Assembly: GCA_023231475.1 (NCBI GenBank)
Contig: JALJEE010003244.1
Coordinates: 1 to 64,000, forward strand
Reading direction: 5' to 3'
DNA from: Seison nebaliae
Taxonomy: Eukaryota > Rotifera > Pararotatoria > Seisonacea > Seisonidae
DNA length: 64,000 nt
The notes under the pieces are model-generated. The model worked only from the letters and a program-made list of their open reading frames with translations. It was not told the origin of the DNA and did not search any database. Positions within the stretch are counted from its first letter, which is position 1; each line of letters opens with the position of its first letter. A program made the position numbers and the translations under genes. Below, piece by piece: positions 11,852 through 22,702 of the stretch.

Positions 11852-14404
11852 TTATTCTGATTTGTTGACATTTGTCTCCGTTTCGTCCGTCCCTGTCGAT
11901 TTGAGAGATTCGGATTTATCCAATACTTTTACTGTGTTCTCCACTGCTGTAAATGAGGGATGACGTGACGAATGACTGAAATTGGTAGGTGCATTAATCG
12001 GTGCATAAATGACCCCGGATGACGTCCTGTACAACCATTGGCCGCCATTCGAATTGGGCGATGTGGTACCGACACATTTGGTGGTGGAGATTCTCAACGG
12101 AGCTTCAGATGCTCCTTCCGAATTAGCGTCTTCTATAAAATCTTCGCTTTTAATCGATTCCTGTCGCATTCGTAATTGTTGGGGGTCGAATGGGCGGAAT
12201 TCATTCGGTAATGTTTGAAAATCGGGATACCAAGGGTCAAAATTGCGCACTTCGGGATGATATGGGGCTTGGAATTTCGTATGTTTAATTCGATTAGATT
12301 GTCGTCGATTTTGTGGTAGTATTTTATTTGATGAATTGTAATTATTGTCGTTCTTAAATGAGGGTCGATGAGTTTTTCGGTTCGGTTCTTTTTGTTGCAA
12401 TTTCATTCGTCGTTTCTTCAATTGGCGACTGATGGGTGTGGGTCTCATTTCGAGTTGATGAATTGATTTGGGTAAAGGACATTTTCGTGTTTCCGGTAAC
12501 GTTCTAGCCAACGCACCAAACAAAAGACAGAACATGGCGTAGATTAAACGAGCAGTCCAATCGGAAATATCGATATATTTCGGCGACGAGATTAAAAGTG
12601 CCAAATACGAAAAAGCCACACAAATTCCCATTGAGGAACTTCGTAAGGATGTTGGCATCAATTCCACCGTCCAAATGAACATGACGTCCAATGAAGCGAT
12701 GGCTGATATCTTCCCAAACACATATATACAAAGTAGAGCTAATTGATGGGAACTATCGTCATTCCAATCGCCGATAAACGACGCCATGAGACAAACTTCG
12801 CCGATAATGAGGAAAATGAAGATCGACCATTTTCGTCCAATAAAAGGCGTAAAGAGAAGAACGAGAAGATGCGAGACAAAATGTAACAAATAAAGAATGT
12901 GATAATGTAAGTAGAAATGATGAATTGGTAATTTCATTTCATAATGATCCATCGAACCACTTAACAATGCAGCCGATAACCATAACATGATAAGTACGAA
13001 TAGCGTGTACATAAAGATACTTGATTGGAACATATGGAAGAAGGAATGATTACTCGAAGTGGATTGATAGGAGAGACCATGAACGATGGAATAATATAAT
13101 TTCGTTAATTTCTTCGAGAATTGAATGAAGCAACTATTCTGCAATTCATCCATCGAATTATATTGACTATCCTTTTCATATTCCATTTGTTGATTATATG
13201 AATCATAAACAATCTCTTCATTCGGACCATCATCGTCATCTTCATAATCTTCGAGATTTTTATTATAATATCGAATTAATTTCGTTGCCGATGTTGAGGG
13301 TGGAATTGCTTCACCCTCATAAACATTCGTATTAACTTCTTTTTCTCCTTTTCCCATTTGAATTTCGCTATTCTCACTACTTTTTTTGAAACGATTTTTC
13401 AATTTCTTTTTAAAACTCAAAGTCTTTTTTGAATTATTTGGTGAGAGATTAGATTCGTTCGGTGCCGGTTCCAATAACATCTGTTCCATGTAATCGGCGT
13501 CGAGATCACATTGAATTTGTTTGTTGCGACAAGATCGGAGGAATTGTTTCGCCTCCACGAACTTCTCCTCTAAATTCACTCCGTTTAATGTCGATTGTTT
13601 TTTCAAAATTTCCACGGCTGATCGATAATTCTTTCCCGTCAATAACCAGAAGATACTGATATCATTGAACCAGTAAATGAATGAAATGAGAAAAATGGGA
13701 AAAGAACAGACGATTTGGAGGAATCTCCAATTCATGAGAATCATGGCGATCCATGGAAGAATCATCGTCATGACGGAAGAGAAAATCAATGCCAACATAA
13801 CGAAATGGAGACGATTATCAGAAATGAACATTTCCATAATATAAATAATTCCCAAGAATGGAACGGCACCACTGAAGATTCCCAGAAGGAGTTGAAAGAA
13901 GAGAAATGAAATGAAATCATCACCAACTAATTGAAAGAGACTGATGGAAGCGGCGGAGAGACAGGAAGTCAATAAAGATATTTTCCTTCCAACATTATCG
14001 CCCAAAATGCCGAACATTACCGAACCGATTATCATTCCACTGATATAAGTAATTTTTGCGTCGTTCAATAAACTCCGTTTCTCACAAAACATATCATATT
14101 CACTCGCCACCGTTTCCCCATAATTAGTAGAATAATTATAAATGGAAGAATTTGAATCGATCAATTTCAATTCATTTATCACATATTGATTGGACGGCAC
14201 TTTTATCGTGGTGTTCCCCTCCCTCAACACACAATGATGTGAGGGCAATTGGAGAGTGAAGTCTTGCAATCTCATAAAACAGCCGATGAAAATGCCGAAC
14301 GGAATGGTGAAGATTAACCAACTTCGAATTTGATATTTACCGAATTTCCCGTTGTATGTACTTCGGAGAGCTTTCTCCGTATCGAACGACTTCTTCAACA
14401 CCAT
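11852..14404 (-). CDS. SLC22-type major-facilitator transporter
   Basis: An intronless 850-residue ORF. The topology is SLC22: TM1, then a large extracellular loop with NST sites (residues 40-115), then GDNVGRKISLL in the TM2-3 loop, a mid-protein cytosolic loop, GRKWSIF, and ELMPTSLRSSSMG near TM11 (family ELYPTxxR). These carriers move organic cations, zwitterions or anions across the plasma membrane; the substrate cannot be read from sequence. Two oddities stand out. The cytosolic loop between TM6 and TM7 is about 180 residues, Lys/Asp/Asn rich. There is also a tail of about 190 residues, Arg/Pro/Ser rich, after the last TM. A typical SLC22 is about 550 residues. It is divergent from CATSPER1, 315 bp between start codons. 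Confidence 0.9.
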   Translation of the reverse strand: MVLKKSFDTEKALRSTYNGKFGKYQIRSWLIFTIPFGIFIGCFMRLQDFTLQLPSHHCVLREGNTTIKVPSNQYVINELKLIDSNSSIYNYSTNYGETVASEYDMFCEKRSLLNDAKITYISGMIIGSVMFGILGDNVGRKISLLTSCLSAASISLFQLVGDDFISFLFFQLLLGIFSGAVPFLGIIYIMEMFISDNRLHFVMLALIFSSVMTMILPWIAMILMNWRFLQIVCSFPIFLISFIYWFNDISIFWLLTGKNYRSAVEILKKQSTLNGVNLEEKFVEAKQFLRSCRNKQIQCDLDADYMEQMLLEPAPNESNLSPNNSKKTLSFKKKLKNRFKKSSENSEIQMGKGEKEVNTNVYEGEAIPPSTSATKLIRYYNKNLEDYEDDDDGPNEEIVYDSYNQQMEYEKDSQYNSMDELQNSCFIQFSKKLTKLYYSIVHGLSYQSTSSNHSFFHMFQSSIFMYTLFVLIMLWLSAALLSGSMDHYEMKLPIHHFYLHYHILYLLHFVSHLLVLLFTPFIGRKWSIFIFLIIGEVCLMASFIGDWNDDSSHQLALLCIYVFGKISAIASLDVMFIWTVELMPTSLRSSSMGICVAFSYLALLISSPKYIDISDWTARLIYAMFCLLFGALARTLPETRKCPLPKSIHQLEMRPTPISRQLKKRRMKLQQKEPNRKTHRPSFKNDNNYNSSNKILPQNRRQSNRIKHTKFQAPYHPEVRNFDPWYPDFQTLPNEFRPFDPQQLRMRQESIKSEDFIEDANSEGASEAPLRISTTKCVGTTSPNSNGGQWLYRTSSGVIYAPINAPTNFSHSSRHPSFTAVENTVKVLDKSESLKSTGTDETETNVNKSE

Positions 14405-14719
14405 CTTATTTTTAAATAAACGATTTTTTACTTTTCAGATTAATTTACAAGTAAAAGTTCTATCAATAATATCTTTGGTTGGAGAGAAACATGGAAAAAT
14501 GATAAGTCGGAATAAAATTAGTGGAAGAACTCACATTGTCTCGAAGGTAGACGCTTATCATTCTAATATTTCGAATTTATCCTACTCTCGTAAAAGAGTT
14601 AAACTTTTCAAAATCATCATCTATACCATCGTCAAAATTTATCGCACAACAAAAACTTTTTCCAAACAGTTGCACCAGTGTAGCATATATATATAGCATA
14701 GACAACGTTACTACTAAAA
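14405..14719. promoter_or_regulatory. Shared divergent promoter region, SLC22 gene / CATSPER1
   Basis: 315 bp separate the ATG of the SLC22 gene (minus) from that of CATSPER1 (plus). A TATATATATA run at about 14686-14696 lies 25-35 bp upstream of the CATSPER1 ATG. As a TATA box it would leave almost no 5' UTR. Confidence 0.4.
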
Positions 14720-17604
14720 ATGCCGACGACCTCCTCAGTTAATTTCCTCGAGACATGTAATAAATGAAAGATTTAATCGAAATAGGTTTCGTCCGACGAA
14801 GAGACACCTCGAGTGGCTACCACTACACCCTATGAGAAGACGGCGGCACCTAAAAAAAAGCCAAGTTTCCCCTCAACTTCTCGACGAGGACGCGCTTAAG
14901 AAAGTCCATTTTAGAGAACTTCGTCTACCGAATTAGCACTCGATTTGTCGAACACAAAGTTTTCCAGACATTCATCTTTCTCGTTATTCTTGTCAATACG
15001 GGACTACTGATCGTAGAGACATTCGAAAGTATCAATATTCGTTACTCGTATTACTTTCTTATTGTGGATGATATTTTTTTCGCCGTATACTTTTTCGAAG
15101 CAATCATGAAGGTTACGTCATCAACGTTTAATTTGAAATTCATCTCGTCCCAATTTTACATGTTGGGAGGGAATGAGAATTAAGTCGGTCTCATTTCATC
15201 ATTCATTTCAAGGAAACTCACTCTCACTCATTTATGATATGGGAAGTGAGAGGAGAATGAATGAGAAATGTTTGAGGAGGAAACACATCACCAAATTGAG
15301 AATTTATAGAGTCGAGAGGGAATTCATTAACATACAGCCCGTGTCCGTCATTCAATGAAACTTCTCATATCAATTGAGAAGGAATGACCAATATAGGGGG
15401 AAAGTAGTGAAGAATGAGTGATAAGCAAATACATTCTCCATGTACAGAGAGTATACCATAACCATGTATAACCATAAGAGGAAAAAGATCAGAGGAGAAC
15501 TAACATGACGCTACGTATACAGTTGAATTGAGAGAGATGACTATTGGTACTCAGATTATTATTAAGATTCTTAAGATAGATTCTAGCTCAAGACATTATC
15601 CGATATAATCTCTCTTAAGGTTCATCGTTTCTTTCTCATTGAGAAAGAATTAAAATTAGTTGATCGAAAACATAAAATAAAGTCAATTTCCTTTTTCTCC
15701 ATTCCTCCTTCTCCCCTTCCCATCAATATAACAAACAATTAAAATGATAAGATTAATTGAATAATTATTAATCAGAGAACTGATAACATGAATGAGCGAC
15801 TTAATTAACAAGTATCATTTCTTCCATTTCTTCTTCATTCCTTCTTCTCCTCCATTCATTCCAAAAAAAATTAACTTCATTTAAACTACAATAAAATTTC
15901 TAGGAAGACTATTAGCCTAATAGTATTAGGTATTAGGTATTAAGTATTAGTTTGGATGAATTTGAATGAATAATTTTGAATATATTTCAGATTTACGTTT
16001 ACCGATTGAAATATTTCAAGAGCATCATGAACTTACTTGACTTTTTCATCGTCAGTTTCTCTTGTCTCAATATCGCCATGACAATTACGCAAGATATTAT
16101 GCGACGATTATCTGATGAGAATAAAGAAATCAAGTCAGTGATGTCTAAGGATCGATTCTACATCTTTCGAGTGTTCCGTGTGTTTCGCGGGTTTCGCGCA
16201 TTGCGCGCATTGCGAGTCCTCCGCACTATTCGTTTCATGCGTTCGTTACAGATCATCCTGAAAACGATGTTACTCTCCATCCAGTCGATGTTAGCTATTC
16301 TGGTATTGATGTTAATTTTCTTGTATATTTTCGCGGTGATCGGCCGCGGAGTCTTCTCACAAATCGATCAAATTCGATTCGGCAATCTCTATCAGGCCAT
16401 TTTCACTCTCTTCCAAATTCTCACACTCGACGACTGGGTGTTCATTTATCGAGATAACGAGAATAACGGATGGAAATCGGCATTCCTCATTACTTTCCTC
16501 ATTACATATCTCGTCATCGAATACTTCATTTTTCTCAATTTGTTCGTTGCCGTTCTAGTAGATAATTTTCAATTATCTATCGATTGTGCAGCGAAAGAGG
16601 ATGAAGAACAGAGGAAGAAAAATGTTATTTCTTTTTTCTTCATTCAAATTAATCTCTCCAAATCATTCGCCATCATTCTTCCCCGTCCGCCCATATATCG
16701 ATAGACGACGGAATTAGATGAATTAAGAGCTGGAGTCGAATCGGCGAGTGGTGGAGAGAGAGCCGGTAAACGATCATCGACTAATATTAATATAAATTAT
16801 AATAACATTAGCGAGATGGATGCTATGATTGAAAAATCAGAAGAAGAGTCAACGGAAAGTACAAAAGGGAAAAAACCGAATCGATCCATTTATGAACGTC
16901 TCCCTAATAAGAATGAGAATAATAAAAATGAGAATAATGACACATTAGACGAGAATGACCAGATTGATGATGGTGAAGAGGAAAAGAATAAAAGTGAAGC
17001 GAGTGCAATAAAAGCGATAAAGGATTTATGGAAATCAGGAATTCCACATCTCCACGCCTTAAAGAATTGGAATGAAAATCAAGCGGCTGATCGAACGAAT
17101 TATCTGAGTGCGTCCGACGGAAATGAAACGGAACAAACGGACTTCGGACATGGAGCGGCCTTGAAAGTCTATTCGAAGACATATGCGAAAGATATGCTGA
17201 TGAATAATGCGGTGCAGAATCTGGATAATCTTCTAACAAACTACGCTAAACTCGTCTATGCCACCAATCAACAGAGTGGATACAATTTACAGGATGTACA
17301 TAACGATAATTTGACAGATCTTCATCAACGAGCACAAGGTAATATTAAATCCGTTCTCAACCGAAGAAAAATGCACGGAGAGATCCATTCGGAAGTAAAC
17401 GACGAAACCGTTCAAGAGGCCTACCTCCATCACACCAAAACGACAATGGATCAATGTTTTAGTTCTAACACAGAAGCCGAAAGAGATCTACTCGGAAATC
17501 ATTTGATGTTATTGAGCTCGCTCGAATATCATTCGCATATGTTGGAGGAGCAACACAATCTCTCTCGGCGACTCGTCCAAATTTGTGGACTGGAAACCGA
17601 TTAA
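14720..17604 (+). CDS. CATSPER1: CatSper1, pore subunit of the sperm Ca2+ channel
   Basis: Five exons (14720-14737, 14786-14864, 14915-15111, 15991-16623, 16705-17604) give 608 residues, with all phases consistent. It is a single six-TM domain. S1 is in exon 3. S4 carries nine arginines at every third position (RVFRVFRGFRALRALRVLR). The filter T243-L-D-D-W is the CatSper TxDxW signature. S6 reads YFIFLNLFVAVLVDNFQ, nearly as in mammalian CatSper1 (YFIFLNLVITVLVDSFQ). The C-terminus has the conserved coiled segment (NHLMLLSSLEYH). The one-domain architecture excludes Nav, Cav and NALCN. CatSper carries Ca2+ into the sperm flagellum in a complex with CatSper2-4 and auxiliary subunits. The N-terminus is short (about 40 residues) and lacks the mammalian histidine-rich region. 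The 879-bp third intron is by far the largest in the window. Confidence 0.94.
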
Positions 17605-18276
17605 ATGATAATTCCCGTAGAACTACACTCTAGGAGTGAAAGCACTACAGGATGAAGAGTAGAAAATCAATAAATTTTTTAAATTTAAATAAATAAAACA
17701 AATTTCGCTTATGAGAAAACAAAATGAAAGAGTTCCTTCCTTCGTTAAAATTAACAATAAATCGAAACTTTTTTAAAAAGAGAATAGTTCTGGGATCGAT
17801 ATTTATAATTTGAGTACAGATTTAGAGAAATCGTTTGGTGTCGGAATAAATCGGATAGATAGACTAAGAGAGAATCGATGATTAATCGACATAAAATCTC
17901 ATCAATTTAAATAGTTTCCTTCGAATTCGTCTCGTATGTTCGTACCGTGGGCATAGTTTGTGTAGGTGTGTGGATGTGTATGTGTGAGTGTGTGTGTGTG
18001 TGGGTGTGTGTGTGTGTGTGTGTGGTGAGAGTAAAGGAAGCAGATATGTGGAAGAAAAATTTAAAAGAAAAAACTAGTTTTTTGGGACAAAGATTTTTTT
18101 TTTGGGAGGAGAATAAGCTGCGAAAGTTTTTGTAAGGTCTTTATGAATAATTGTGTTATTATTGTGCTGATATTGTGTTTTATTTTGTGTTGGTATTGTG
18201 TTGATATTGTTTGTTTTGGTACGAATATGGCATCAGATGATGAGTGAAAAGAAAAGCTGACAATATATGGGACGAA
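17605..18276. other. Convergent spacer with GT microsatellite
   Basis: 672 bp between convergent stops. AATAAA at about 17667-17672 suits the CATSPER1 3' end. An imperfect (GT)n lies at about 17966-18023. The plus ORF at 17947-18135 is a translation of that repeat. Confidence 0.5.
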
Positions 18277-18953
18277 TTAAGTGGCAGTTCGAGACGAGAT
18301 ACAAGAGAAATGTTTCTGTAGTTTAGACCATCGTCGTCTGGTGGTTATGGGAGTGCCAATGACTTGGAGACGACTGGGGGCGACCATTCGTGAAAGATCG
18401 GTGAGAACTCGTTCGAGATCGACATCACCATCACATACGACAAATGAGATGTCTTCTAACTTCTTCTCTCGATAGGCGGATCGTATGAGATCTTTATATG
18501 GAACGAAATCTTTCTTCATGAAATCCTTTTCCGCCTTCAATGAATTGGCGATGGCTATAGTGGGATGATTGATGGATGAGAAATGATTATGAGTTATCCC
18601 ATCATTCTGTTGATGTTGTTGTTGTTGTTGTTGTTGTTGTTTGAGTGGTAATGTTATTGATGGTGTGATGGAGGCGGGACGCGAATGATGAGATGTCGTC
18701 GACATTGATGGATTTTGTTGATGTCTATACTGTTGATGGTGTTGTTGTTGTTGTTTCAATTGACGATAATTCTGTTGTTGTTGTTGTTGGGAATTCATGA
18801 AATTTTCAACTGTTCGATTACAAAGTGAATAATCTGAATTATTCTCATTTGAATAATCGATATCATTTTCCGTTTTATTCTCATCTTCCATCATTAACGT
18901 CAAATTTTTATGATGCATTTTATTATTACTATTCATCGGAGTCATACTACCAA

Positions 18954-18993
<40 letters not shown>

Positions 18994-19896
18994 GTTGTTG
19001 TTGTTGTTGTTGTTGTATCGTGTTTTACTAAAACCGGAAATTGATCGTGTAGGTCGAGTGGTGGATGTCATGGAACTAGTCATAAACTCGTCAGCGATCG
19101 ATCGATGTTTCGGTCTTTTCTGAACGAATTTTGATTGATAATTTAATTTCTCATTCATTTGTTCTTTCGCCAATCGTTTTTCGTCGAGAATGGAAGATAT
19201 CTCATTATAATCCGTATTCGCCATCAAATCATCGAAAGTGCCAGGTGCCAAGAAGAATTCTTCGTTGCCCGTTCGCAAAGTATTTACATTGATGATGATT
19301 GAATGGACATTCTTCCCTTTCCCATTCTTCTTCGGGGACAATTCGTCAGTGTTCGGATGACCAAAAATCAATTGAGGTCGTCGAAGGACTTGTTTATTCT
19401 TCGTTTTAACTGACATGCTCTCTAGATTCTCGTTCACATTCTCCACTTTCTTCTTCCGCAACATCATTAACATCTCTTCTTCGTCGATCTTTCTCAGATT
19501 AGCTTGTCTTTCAATTTCATATGAATCCTCTTCTCTCACCATCATTCTCGTCCCACCGCCATTCTCATTCAATTGATGTTGTTGCTCTTGGAGACGTTGT
19601 AATTGTTGAGCGTAAGTAAAGGACGATGAACGATCATGTCCGACAGAGATCTCTTCGAACGAATTCTTCATCTCTTCTCTCGATCTTCTAATAAATTCAT
19701 TGCCGTTCAACCGACCATCATCAACATTCTCTTCATTAAATTTTCGTTCTCTCTCTTCTTGTTGTTGTTGTTGTTTTTGTCGTCGATCGTTAACATGATT
19801 ATTCGCATTGAGTAAGGTCGTTTGACTGGATAAATTTAATAAATGGTTCGTTGACGGTCGTTCGTCGTCTTCTTCGTCGTTACAATTCTCTTTCAT
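18277..19896 (-). CDS. Unrecognised polyQ/polyN protein
   Basis: An intronless ORF of 539 residues from an ATG at 19896. Most is low complexity: glutamine runs near residues 40-46, 370-380 and 415-425, and an asparagine run of about 20 near 295-315, encoded by AAT/AAC repeats. Two parts look conserved-like: residues 170-270 (RRPQLIFGHPNTDELSP, then HSIIINVNTLRTGNEEFFLA) and the last 75 residues (VPYKDLIRSAYREKKLEDIS, then RMVAPSRLQVIGTPITTRRR). No signal peptide or TM is seen. I do not recognise the family; a regulatory or scaffold protein is only a guess. It is convergent with CATSPER1. Confidence 0.72.
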
Positions 19897-20749
19897 AATT
19901 TTACGATGAACAAATTGTCTTAATCGATTTTTCTCTTATTGGTAATTGAGTCAACTATTCTCCATCATCATTATGTTTTAACGATAATGATATTCCATTT
20001 ACTCTTCTTTATACTCTCACTAAATTTTCCTTCGAAATTCACTAATCGAGAAACGATTAAGCTTATCTCGCATCAAAATACACTCGACTTATCCAACATC
20101 AAATTCTCTCGTTTATTCTATGAATAATTCTCGCTGTGAGAAATGAATGAAAGTCTAGAATGAATGAAAATCGATGAAAAAAGTTGGGGAATTTTCTGCT
20201 GGAAACAAAAAAACGGAAGTAGAAGATGAATAAGAACTTGATACAAAGAACGAAAAGATATGAGAAAACTTCTTCTTTCCGTATCGACTCTTCAATAAAA
20301 CAAATTCCTCCTCTCTCACTTTGCCACTCTCGAAAAACGAAAAGACTTTTCTTTATTTATTTTTTTCTTTCTTTCTTTCTTTCAATTCACCACCAAATAT
20401 CAATCAATCTAAATTAACTACATTCTGCTCCAATCAATATAAATTAGAAGGAGAATTTCACTCCAAAATTAATTGTGTGCTACATCGGTCCAACTGTCTC
20501 TCTCAAAATTTTACCTCCTGAACTTCACCGCATCATCAACTTTAATTAAATGTCCATATTAAACAACTATTCGGTATTTGTGGAAATGAACAATCATTCC
20601 ATTGATAAGCATAGCATAGCATTTCTCATACGGATCGATTTCTCCATCTGTCTTTTTCTCCACCGTCGATAGTGAAATAAATGGTCAACAATTTTCTTCA
20701 TCGCTATAGAACTACCAAAATCGATTTCTTTATGAGATGCCAATTCTCG

Positions 20750-20775
20750 ACACACACACACACACACACACACAC
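20750..20775. repeat. (CA)13 microsatellite
   Basis: A perfect CA dinucleotide run. Confidence 0.95.
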
Positions 20776-21110
20776 CAAATGTTCACACGAGATTTCCATC
20801 GTTCTCCTGGAACCAGTTCGACTAGCTGATAAGTTAATAGATGTGTAAACAGACACACATCGATGGATGGGCCGAAGTAAATTTTATTAATTAGAAACGA
20901 GCGACAACAAGTTGAAATAATGGAATAATCATTTTGAGAACAAGCACAACTCGACACATTACTTCGCCCGTTTCGGCCCCTTTCTCTTTAATTAAGACGC
21001 GGAAATTCCCCCCCAAAAAATAGACAATGTCGATAGACTTACATAGATACTTATGTGTGTGTGTGTGTATATATAGAGATATGTCATCATTATCGTAGTA
21101 TTTATTCCAT

Positions 21111-21111
<1 letters not shown>

Positions 21112-21141
<30 letters not shown>

Positions 21142-21160
21142 AACACACACAAACACACAG
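21112..21160. repeat. CA-rich interrupted microsatellite
   Basis: A (CA)n run interrupted by CAAACACACA units. Confidence 0.9.
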
Positions 21161-22702
21161 AGAGACACACGGAGAAACAGACAAGCAGAAGAAGAGAATG
21201 ATGAGAAGATGAGGACAGACAGTAGGGGAAATATGTGGAAGAAGAAAAGAAGAGAATCAAAATTGGAATAAGTTCATTTTGGTGACATTCACATTTGCAT
21301 CGACCACCGCAACTATTACTCATGATAATCATTATCATCAGGCAGCGCATTGTATTAAATAAATTATATTAATTTATCGTTTCCTCTCCAACCTATTCCT
21401 CATCTACATAATGTGCCTCTTCTCTCGCTTCTCCCCCGACTTTTACGTAACTCCATTTCCTAAATTAACCGAACTACTTTCCTCTATTTATTCTAATTTT
21501 CTTTTTTTTTTGTTTTCTTCTTCATTCTCCCATCTACACATAGGAAGTCGGTTCGGGCGACCGAAGAGAAGAAAAAGGAGGAGGAAGGGAGTGAGTGAGT
21601 GAGTGGAGAGAATTATATGAATTTCATTATATTCTCATGTTCATTCTCTCCCGACCTACATGTATTACATGAATGATGAAGTTATGATTATTTGTGTTGA
21701 AGAAAATTTAAAAGATTTTTTTATTCTGCTCCAAAAAAAAATAATTGTAAAAGAAGATAAATGATGATTATGATAAATTGAATATTCTATTCATTCATAT
21801 TGGCTTGAATTCCAATTATACTTCTTACAAAATTCCCAATATCTTCATTGTCTTCTTTTTCCGTTTTGGCGAACTTATCTTCATTCTTCCGCTCCTCTAT
21901 GCCATCTCTTTCTCCTTCCTTCTGGCTATCACATCAACTATCAACAACACCACCATCTCCTCCTTCGTGAGCTGATGCCGCTTCAAGCTATCAATACAAT
22001 AAACACATATACCATCCCCACGATCAAGAAATTCGCTTTTCACAACATATATTTTACCCCCCTCCCCTCACCAAACACAAATTACATACCCACAATTTTT
22101 AATCGTTCTCCTTCCACCGCCACCACCACTCCCACCACCATCTCATTCGAATTAGACGATGAATTCATCTCTCTTTCAAAATATCGATCGATTCCGTTAT
22201 GATGGTTTCGACTGATGGAAATGAAGGAGAGATAAATAGATATCGGAAATCAGTATTCATCTTCTCACTTCCTTTCTATTTCTCTATCTCTCTCTCTCTC
22301 TCTCTCATTCGGGATAACATTAGTTTAATTTTCAAATTTATTTTTGATGAAATTAATTGATTATCGATCTGAAGGAGAAAATGGAGGGGGGCAAGATCGT
22401 TAGTTCGTTTCGCAATCGAGTAGTTGGAATGAATGTGAAATTGAAAGAAAGAAAAAGATATTGTAAAACAGAAATGATCGCTTGATATGGTGTGAGTGGA
22501 ATGTGTTGATGGTTTTTTCTCCGTCTTGCTTCCCAATATCATATTAAGGAATATATTAATATTTTAGAGATCTTCTTTCTTCCCTTCTCTCAAATTGGTT
22601 GTTGGGTGAGATAGAAAATTTTCATTATTCTCATCGGAAAAAAGGAAGAAAATAATGCTTCACCGATAACTATAATTTGTGTATAAACTGTTTAATTTGT
22701 GT

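Larger units (their letters stand above)
19897..22702. other. Microsatellite-rich intergenic region
   Basis: 2.8 kb with no gene I can support. It contains (CA)n at 20750-20775, (GT)n at 21054-21069, interrupted CA at 21112-21160 and (CT)n at 22283-22306. It must hold the promoter of the polyQ gene and the ATP9 3' UTR. The ORFs here are simple-sequence translations. Confidence 0.6.

Noticed and set aside
14720-17604. Voltage-gated Na+/Ca2+ channel or NALCN
   Set aside because: There is only one six-TM domain, and the TxDxW filter and C-terminal coil match CatSper1.
17947-18135. Cys/Val-rich ORF
   Set aside because: Translation of a (GT)n microsatellite.
22276-22542. Minus-strand ORF ending in an ERE repeat
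   Set aside because: Translation of a (CT)n tract with no conserved content.
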